DNA of 5,285 bases from Oscillospiraceae bacterium (lineage in GTDB: Bacteria; Bacillota; Clostridia; Oscillospirales; Ruminococcaceae), in the NCBI GenBank assembly GCA_017483405.1, contig JAFUWP010000260.1, forward strand, positions 1-5,285. Reading direction: 5' to 3'. This document shows positions 1-4,076 of this stretch, in pieces (positions within the stretch are counted from its first letter, which is position 1; each line of letters opens with the position of its first letter). The position numbers and the translations under genes are program-made. Under the pieces are notes generated by a model. That model searched no databases, was not told the origin of the DNA, and was given only the letters and a program-made list of their open reading frames with translations.

Positions 1-533
1 ATGTTTGCACCGTAATGAGGGCCGTCAGATGCGCTCATAACCATGAAAGAACCCTTTGCGGCATCAGAGCCGTCAGATGCGATAACTCTGTAATCCACTG
101 TCATATAAGGAACCCAGTCACCGACACCAAAGCCGAGCTTGTTTTCCAGAGCGGAAACGTCAGCTTCCAGATGCAGGTCAAAACCTTCGATGCTTTCATT
201 ACCGCCGGACATCGGAACAGGCTGGAAGTATACCGCAGATACGTTCAGGAATCCTGTTTCAATATCCTCGAAAATCGGGATTTCTGTAAAGCCTGCTTCA
301 CCATCCGGAGAAGGTGCATCAGCAGCGGCTTCGCTGTTGATTTCAGCATCAACGGCTTCAGCGGAAGTCACATCAGCTTCGGAGCTGTTGTCATCAGCCT
401 GAGCCTGTGCAGCAGTTTCTGCAACAGATGCTGTATTTTCGGCTGTGGATGTAGATTCTGTATTGCCGCCGCAGGCTGTCAGGGACAGTGCCATAGAAGC
501 GAGCAGTGCAATGCCAACTAATTTCTTTGTCAT
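1..533 (-). CDS. P19/Tp34-type iron-transport lipoprotein (partial, 3' end beyond window)
   Basis: This gene encodes a surface lipoprotein of the periplasmic/extracytoplasmic iron-binding P19/Tp34 family, expected to present iron (P19 proteins also bind copper) to the neighbouring FTR1 permease. The 177 visible residues start with a lipoprotein signal: KK, a hydrophobic core and the lipobox LTAC, with the lipidated cysteine at residue 21. Residues about 24-80 form a low-complexity Ala/Glu/Ser/Thr/Asp tether. The P19 domain starts near residue 95. Its hallmarks are YFQPVPM (102-108), DLHLEADV (119-126), GFGVGDWVPYMTVDY (134-148) and FMVMSASDGPHYGAN (163-177). By recall of the C. jejuni P19 structure, H121, E123, M166 and H173 match metal-site residues. 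The last metal-site histidine would lie beyond the edge. The segment between PVPM and HLEAD is short and lacks the His/Met-containing insert I recall in Campylobacter P19. The ATG start is fixed by an AGGAGG nine bases upstream. It lies 77 bases after the permease stop, probably in the same operon. Confidence 0.88.
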   Translation of the reverse strand, partial: MTKKLVGIALLASMALSLTACGGNTESTSTAENTASVAETAAQAQADDNSSEADVTSAEAVDAEINSEAAADAPSPDGEAGFTEIPIFEDIETGFLNVSAVYFQPVPMSGGNESIEGFDLHLEADVSALENKLGFGVGDWVPYMTVDYRVIASDGSDAAKGSFMVMSASDGPHYGAN

Positions 534-542
534 TGTTCATTT

Positions 543-548
543 CCTCCT
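543..548 (-). promoter_or_regulatory. Shine-Dalgarno of the P19-type lipoprotein gene
   Basis: AGGAGG on the minus strand lies nine bases before the ATG at 533. It decides this start over the nearby out-of-frame ATG at 540-538. Confidence 0.85.
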
Positions 549-586
549 AAATCAATTCTGACAAATTTTTGTTAATGATATATCAG

Positions 587-602
587 CCTGATTTGCATCA
601 GG
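587..602 (-). other. Small intercistronic hairpin between permease and lipoprotein genes
   Basis: On the minus strand, CCTGAT-GCAA-ATCAGG forms a perfect 6-bp stem closed by a GNRA-type tetraloop, eight bases after the permease stop codon. The following bases (CTGATATATCATTAAC) are not a U-tract, so it is not a convincing terminator. It overlaps a second palindrome (TGATATATCA, 576-585). A role as an RNA-processing or 3'-protection element that sets the permease:lipoprotein mRNA ratio is inference. No promoter was recognised in this 77-base gap, which supports co-transcription. Confidence 0.5.
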
Positions 603-610
603 ATGAAAGC

Positions 611-2254
611 TTATTTTTTGGCCGGTTTTGTCTTTTTCGGCTTTGGTTTGAGTTCATCTTCAAACTGTTCATCCGATTCGGTCAGGAAGTGAATTCCTTC
701 GCCGATGCTAATCAGGAACGGAATCCCTGACCAGCATGTCGCCGCATAGATGAGGCCTTTGCCATACTTGCCAAGATAGAACTTGTGAATTCCGAGTCCG
801 CCCAGCACAATCGCCAGAATACCGGCTTCTTTTCTGTTTCTGGAATTCCATTTCTGCATCACGAAAATCATGATGGTGATGAAAATCAGAATCAACTGCG
901 GAATCAGCGTTTCCAGACAGGGATAAATTCCCAGTACATCAAACACGTTATTTGTCGGAATCAGGTTTGCTAAAATCGCCGGAGAAGTCATTGTCATGAC
1001 ATCACCTTCGATAAGTTCCTTGATGCCCGAACCTAAGAACGAAATCGACATTACAAACATCAGAATGCTTGTTCCTAAGAAGAACGGACGAATCGGGAGC
1101 TTGACGCTCAGGAATCGGATAGCTAAGAATACAAATACCAGTATCACACAGCCGACCGCAAAACCGCCCCAGACATATTTCGGGTCATCACTCAGAAGTG
1201 GCTGATAGAACAGAATCACTTCCGCACCCTCTCTGAATACGGCTAAAAATGCAGTAAATGCAAGTGTGAACACATTTCCGGTTTCGGCAGAAACTTTAAT
1301 CTGTTCATCGATGTATTTTGTCCAAGCTTCGGATTCGGCTTTCGATACCATCCAGTTGCTGACGTAGAACAGCACCAGCACGGCAATCAGTGCCGTAATG
1401 CCTTCGATAATCTCCTGATTTGCACTGTTAGCGAGTTTCAGGAGACTTAACAGCCATGCACACAGGAAACTTGCGCCAATCGCCAGCACACATCCGGTGT
1501 AGACATATTTGAGCTTATCTTTATTGCCGGATTTCACCAGATAGGCGATAATTGCACCGACAACCAGAATTGCCTCCAGACCTTCGCGGACGATAATTCC
1601 CAGACAGGCGATGAAGGTAACCATTCCGCCGCCTCCGCCTCCGACACTGACAGCATTTGCTGACGGTGTGACAGAAGTGGTTTCTGCCTGTGTTTCGGGA
1701 ACATCTTCCTGCTCTGCGGAAGTTTCTGCTTCAGTCACATCAGCAGATGCCGTATCTCCGCCGCGTGAAAGACCGCTTGTTCCGGTATCGCCAACACCAT
1801 CCAGCTTATTCGCATCGGTATGGAGCATTTCACTGAGCTTGCTTAACTCGGTAAAAAATTCCTCTGTTGAACCGCCGTTTTTCGTAACGGTCTTACAGGA
1901 ACTGAACTGTAATTCTACTTCTGTTTTTCGGCTTCCGGCGATATAGCCCATTGCAACACGTTCAAAGCCTGTTGTTTCGTAATATCCATAATACGCGGCA
2001 TTGACTGCACCATGTGCCCCTGTGGCATCACCATTCTGATAGAGCACATCAGCGGCTTCAAGCACATCATCCATTGCATTAGCGACATCATTCCATGAAG
2101 AAGATGCCCCTCCGGAATTTTTATATTCATCCCATGTTGCGATATATTCTCCTGCCGCGGAAACGGTCAGTCCTGAGAAACAGAACAGCAGGAACATTAT
2201 CGTCAGCATAAGCGCACTGACTGCATGGAAGGGACGTTTTTTTGTCTGCGCCAT
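611..2254 (-). CDS. FTR1-family iron permease with C-terminal TM2 domain
   Basis: The predicted product is a 547-aa high-affinity iron permease of the cytoplasmic membrane (FTR1/EfeU/FetM superfamily). Residues 1-33 are a signal peptide (KKRP, hydrophobic core, likely cleavage after VSA). Residues about 34-152 form the extracytoplasmic helical domain seen in Gram-positive FTR1 proteins (AVNAAYYGYYETTGFE, 83-98). A Ser/Thr/Glu linker and a six-Gly run (205-210) follow. The permease core spans about 211-467 with roughly seven membrane segments and both iron-binding motifs, REGLE (223-227) and REGAE (341-345). An added TM2 domain fills residues about 474-530 (GGLGIHKFYLGKYGKG, 484-500; TESDEQFE, 525-532), and the tail is rich in Lys/Pro. 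An in-frame ATG at 2305 was rejected because it has no ribosome-binding site, whereas ATG 2254 follows AGGAGG by eight bases. It is probably transcribed from the promoter at 2428-2456 together with the downstream P19-type lipoprotein gene, its likely iron donor. The permease call is firm; the TM2 role is unknown. Confidence 0.93.
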   Translation of the reverse strand: MAQTKKRPFHAVSALMLTIMFLLFCFSGLTVSAAGEYIATWDEYKNSGGASSSWNDVANAMDDVLEAADVLYQNGDATGAHGAVNAAYYGYYETTGFERVAMGYIAGSRKTEVELQFSSCKTVTKNGGSTEEFFTELSKLSEMLHTDANKLDGVGDTGTSGLSRGGDTASADVTEAETSAEQEDVPETQAETTSVTPSANAVSVGGGGGGMVTFIACLGIIVREGLEAILVVGAIIAYLVKSGNKDKLKYVYTGCVLAIGASFLCAWLLSLLKLANSANQEIIEGITALIAVLVLFYVSNWMVSKAESEAWTKYIDEQIKVSAETGNVFTLAFTAFLAVFREGAEVILFYQPLLSDDPKYVWGGFAVGCVILVFVFLAIRFLSVKLPIRPFFLGTSILMFVMSISFLGSGIKELIEGDVMTMTSPAILANLIPTNNVFDVLGIYPCLETLIPQLILIFITIMIFVMQKWNSRNRKEAGILAIVLGGLGIHKFYLGKYGKGLIYAATCWSGIPFLISIGEGIHFLTESDEQFEDELKPKPKKTKPAKK

Positions 2255-2262
2255 CTCCAGAC

Positions 2263-2268
2263 CCTCCT
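2263..2268 (-). promoter_or_regulatory. Shine-Dalgarno of the FTR1 permease gene
   Basis: AGGAGG on the minus strand lies eight bases before the ATG at 2254 and decides that start over the upstream ATG at 2305. It is part of AGGAGGGTCTG (2258-2268), which is complementary at 10 of 11 positions to a leader segment at 2335-2345. Confidence 0.85.
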
Positions 2269-2301
2269 CTGTGATTTTATTTTGTTTTTCCAGAAAATTC
2301 G

Positions 2302-2332
2302 CCATAAAGTTAGTAAAAACTAACCCTTATGG
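2302..2332 (-). promoter_or_regulatory. Leader hairpin containing the palindrome GTTAGT-N4-ACTAAC (site B)
   Basis: The core GTTAGT-TTTT-ACTAAC (minus strand; plus 2309-2324) is a perfect 6-bp inverted repeat. It is flanked by CCATAA and TTATGG, which extend it to about 13 pairs with one G-U pair and one bulge. As RNA it can fold into a hairpin in the permease leader. As DNA it shares TTAG-N6-CTAA with the site over the promoter -10 element, so it may be a second repressor operator. The half-sites resemble those of DtxR/IdeR-family metal regulators, but the spacing differs from the classical box, so the regulator is inferred. It is not a terminator because no U-tract follows. Confidence 0.55.
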
Positions 2333-2334
2333 TA

Positions 2335-2345
2335 AGGAGGGACTG
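2335..2345 (-). promoter_or_regulatory. Candidate anti-Shine-Dalgarno segment in the permease leader
   Basis: CAGTCCCTCCT on the minus strand pairs with AGGAGGGTCTG at the permease ribosome-binding site (2258-2268): seven contiguous Watson-Crick pairs, one T-T mismatch, then three more pairs. It lies between two leader hairpins and shares its first bases with the 3' arm of the GC-rich hairpin (2341-2370). Pairing with the Shine-Dalgarno would therefore compete with that hairpin. Translational control is inference. Confidence 0.4.
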
Positions 2346-2370
2346 CCGCGGCATTCCGCCGGCAGCAGTC
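2341..2370 (-). other. GC-rich leader hairpin
   Basis: On the minus strand GACTGCTGC (5' arm) pairs with GCGGCAGTC (3' arm) through nine pairs including one G-U. After a bulged C comes an inner GGC/GCC stem with a GGAAT loop. This very stable element stands out in an AT-rich intergenic region. It is followed by CCTCCTTACC rather than a U-tract, so it is not a terminator. It could be a structural part of a 5' leader switch or a small dispersed palindromic repeat; I do not recognise it as a named riboswitch. Confidence 0.55.
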
Positions 2371-2427
2371 TCAATTATCTGAAATTACTGAGCAAATATC
2401 ATACTACAGATAAATCCTACAATGTAT

Positions 2428-2456
2428 ATTTTAGCATAGTCTAACTGAAAAAGCAA
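2428..2456 (-). promoter_or_regulatory. Sigma-A-type promoter for the iron-uptake operon
   Basis: On the minus strand, TTGCTT (2451-2456) is followed after exactly 17 bases by TAAAAT (2428-2433), which has a TGC extension directly upstream (extended -10). The predicted start of transcription is near 2421, giving a leader of about 165 bases before the permease ATG. This is the best promoter match in the 304-base gap. The palindrome TTAG-N6-CTAA overlaps its -10 and spacer, as expected for a repressed promoter. Confidence 0.65.
2431..2444 (-). promoter_or_regulatory. Operator-like palindrome TTAG-N6-CTAA (site A) over the -10
   Basis: TTAGACTATGCTAA on the minus strand overlaps four bases of the -10 and most of the adjacent spacer of the predicted promoter. 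The same TTAG-N6-CTAA arrangement recurs at 2310-2323. Position over the promoter of an iron-uptake operon suggests a metal-dependent repressor site, probably of a DtxR/IdeR/MntR-type protein judged by the half-sites only. It does not look like a Fur box. Confidence 0.5.
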
Positions 2457-2458
2457 GC

Positions 2459-2477
2459 AAAATCACAAGATTTGTGA
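2459..2477 (-). terminator. Weak terminator-like palindrome upstream of the iron promoter
   Basis: The minus strand reads TCACAA-ATC-TTGTGA followed by TTTT, then GC-interrupted T5. It lies about 80 bases after the stop of the polysaccharide-polymerase-like gene and could end that transcript. The stem is short and AT-rich, so efficiency would be low. It sits three bases upstream of the -35 hexamer at its T4 end, so a role as a protein-binding palindrome is an equal alternative. Confidence 0.35.
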
Positions 2478-2479
2478 GC

Positions 2480-2525
2480 TGAAACAAAAATTTCATATCC
2501 TGACAGAAGATATTGTTCACAACAA
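2480..2525 (-). repeat. Two further short inverted repeats in the gap
   Basis: TGAAA-N6-TTTCA (2480-2495) and TTGTT-N3-AACAA (2513-2525) are short perfect inverted repeats between the polymerase-like gene and the iron promoter. Both are AT-rich 5-bp arms, so chance is a serious alternative. Neither has a following U-tract on the minus strand. Confidence 0.3.
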
Positions 2526-2558
2526 ACAGAATCTTACTCGAAAAAAGTTAGCTGAGGT

Positions 2559-4022
2559 TTACATCACGGATGAATTTTCCGGTTCGTGCAGGCTGATGCA
2601 GATGCCTGCCAGCATCCAGAACAGCGGCGTCACCGTAATGCTCCCCGTACTGATGAACATCAGTATCAGATACAGGAGAACCGTGCAGAAAATACCGGTA
2701 TGAAGCCAGTTATCTTCTTTACGGACGGCGATTCCTCCGCGGACAGCCGTCAGGACTGCCACCGCCAGAAACAGCAAAAGCATCGGGATGCCCATTGTTC
2801 CGGCGATTTGGAGATAATAATTTCCGCACCGGTCGAAGGTGTTCGGATTGGCAGTCACAATCAAACTCTGATATATTTGCGGATAGACAAGATTATCCTG
2901 ACCACTTCCGGCAAGCGGATAACTCTTGATGATTTTCAGTGTACTGCTCCACAAATAGTGATATACATCCGAAATATTCTCGATGTCAAAAGTTCCGTTA
3001 GGATTATCGGAGGCATTTCTGACATAATAGCCGCTTGTTTCCAGACGATAGGAACTATCTTCCCACATCACACCGCCGTCATAGAAATAGATACCATCCG
3101 AAACGCTGGTTTCTCCCGATATTGAAGTATACATACCGTTCAGGGAAGGCGAAACGTAATTCCAGACCGTTCCCAGAATCATCCCGATAAGCGCAATCAC
3201 CAGACAGCTGACAGCTTTCTTTCCGGATTTTTTTATCAGGATGCAGATAAGCCAAATCACAAACGCGAGAATGATACCAATTACTCCGGCGAGGCACTGT
3301 GTCCGGATGGCAGTCAGAGAAAAACAGAAGATGCAGATATAATTCAGAAGTTTCCGTTTCGGATTCTCAGTGGAAACAGCCTCCAGAAGTGCTGGAATCA
3401 GCAGAACAGAAAGCATCACTCCCAGAGAAATCGGACTGCCTGTCAGTCCGGACGGCAGATAGACATTGAATATCAGCATCGGTTCAAGGCTCTTATAATA
3501 AGATGGAAATCCTAAAGGCAGCATTTGCAGCAGACTCCAGAAACATTCCGCAAGACCGAGCCATAACATGCCGTGCAGGAGTTTCAGGCGGTTATCATCC
3601 GTGCCGAGCTGCGCGCCAAGCAGAAAGAATCCTCCGTAAAACAGCATGGACAGCCAGCCTTCGCTTCTGCCGTCATCACCGAATATCGAAATCAGATAAT
3701 CATAAGAATTATAAAAGCTGACGAGTCCCCATATCAGCATACCTCCCAGCAGACAGGCCGGAAGAAATAATTTCTTCGGGGTTTCGGATTTCATAAATCC
3801 GATAAAGACAAACACAATCGCAAATACCCCTGCGATGGAAAGTGCCATCCCTGGTACGCTGTAGACTTTGAAAAATTCCAGAGGAATACAGAACAAAGGC
3901 ATCAGAATCAGAAAACCAAGCAGAATTTTCAGATTATACTGATAATAGCTTTCGGGTGTCATATTCAGGATAAAATTAGATTTTTCGGTTGTTCCGAAAA
4001 TCGTTTTGGCCGTTTTCGGCAT
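2559..4022 (-). CDS. O-antigen ligase/polymerase-like membrane protein
   Basis: The predicted product is a 487-aa polytopic membrane protein resembling the O-antigen ligase/Wzy-like polymerase family, which joins or transfers undecaprenyl-linked glycans at the outer face of the membrane. In this Gram-positive setting the substrate would be a capsular or wall polysaccharide; it cannot be read from sequence. About ten or more hydrophobic segments are visible from residue 31 to 478. Family-like features are DGRSEGWLSML (117-127), SGLTGSPISLGVML (191-204), the Arg-containing TAIRTQ (237-242), and a large polar loop (about 288-362). Further matches are IIKSYPLAGSGQDN (364-377) and FDRCGNYYLQIAGTMG (396-411), which corresponds to the usual DRAHNEYLQ signature but has Gly400 where His is usual. 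The start is ATG 4022, eight bases after AAGGAG; the GTG at 4031 overlaps that site and is rejected. The gene begins immediately after the rny terminator, with no room for its own promoter. Family assignment is good; function is tentative. Confidence 0.78.
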   Translation of the reverse strand: MPKTAKTIFGTTEKSNFILNMTPESYYQYNLKILLGFLILMPLFCIPLEFFKVYSVPGMALSIAGVFAIVFVFIGFMKSETPKKLFLPACLLGGMLIWGLVSFYNSYDYLISIFGDDGRSEGWLSMLFYGGFFLLGAQLGTDDNRLKLLHGMLWLGLAECFWSLLQMLPLGFPSYYKSLEPMLIFNVYLPSGLTGSPISLGVMLSVLLIPALLEAVSTENPKRKLLNYICIFCFSLTAIRTQCLAGVIGIILAFVIWLICILIKKSGKKAVSCLVIALIGMILGTVWNYVSPSLNGMYTSISGETSVSDGIYFYDGGVMWEDSSYRLETSGYYVRNASDNPNGTFDIENISDVYHYLWSSTLKIIKSYPLAGSGQDNLVYPQIYQSLIVTANPNTFDRCGNYYLQIAGTMGIPMLLLFLAVAVLTAVRGGIAVRKEDNWLHTGIFCTVLLYLILMFISTGSITVTPLFWMLAGICISLHEPENSSVM

Positions 4023-4030
4023 AGAAATCA

Positions 4031-4036
4031 CTCCTT
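4031..4036 (-). promoter_or_regulatory. Shine-Dalgarno of the polymerase-like gene, abutting a terminator
   Basis: AAGGAG on the minus strand lies eight bases before ATG 4022. It directly follows the T6 tract of the rny terminator with no intervening base. Occlusion or readthrough at the terminator would therefore affect whether this gene is expressed. Confidence 0.8.
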
Positions 4037-4063
4037 AAAAAACGGGACGGCAATCGCCGTCCC
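4037..4063 (-). terminator. Intrinsic terminator after rny
   Basis: On the minus strand GGGACGGC-GATT-GCCGTCCC is a perfect 8-bp GC-rich stem with a four-base loop, followed by G and T6. It lies 13 bases after the rny stop. Its T-tract runs straight into the AAGGAG of the next gene, so it can act as an attenuator for that gene as well as a terminator for rny. Confidence 0.9.
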
Positions 4064-4076
4064 TGATGTAATGTGT

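Noticed and set aside
15..521. Plus-strand open frame (about 168 codons) opposite the P19-type gene
   Set aside because: The composition is Cys/Arg-rich as expected for an antisense reading, no family is recognised, and the minus-strand lipoprotein has a clear start, lipobox and domain.
1915..2130. Second minus-strand frame of 71 codons inside the permease gene
   Set aside because: Out-of-frame overlap with the extracytoplasmic domain; the Met-rich translation has no recognisable features and no ribosome-binding site was seen.
2255..2305. Upstream in-frame ATG that would extend the permease by 17 residues
   Set aside because: It has no Shine-Dalgarno and lies inside a hairpin, and the extension would put charged residues in front of a clean signal peptide. 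ATG 2254 has AGGAGG at ideal spacing.
2310..2354. Minus-strand 14-codon leader peptide (starts MPRQSLLTIR)
   Set aside because: The ATG lies in the loop/stem of the GC-rich hairpin, there is no properly spaced Shine-Dalgarno, and there is no run of regulatory codons.
2545..2558. T-rich stretch (AACTTTTTTCG on the minus strand) after the polymerase-like stop as a terminator
   Set aside because: The T6 run is present, but no GC-rich stem precedes it, so it does not meet the pattern of an intrinsic terminator.
4023..4031. GTG start adding three residues to the polymerase-like protein
   Set aside because: The GTG overlaps the last base of the AAGGAG ribosome-binding site, so it cannot be used with it. 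ATG 4022 has correct spacing.
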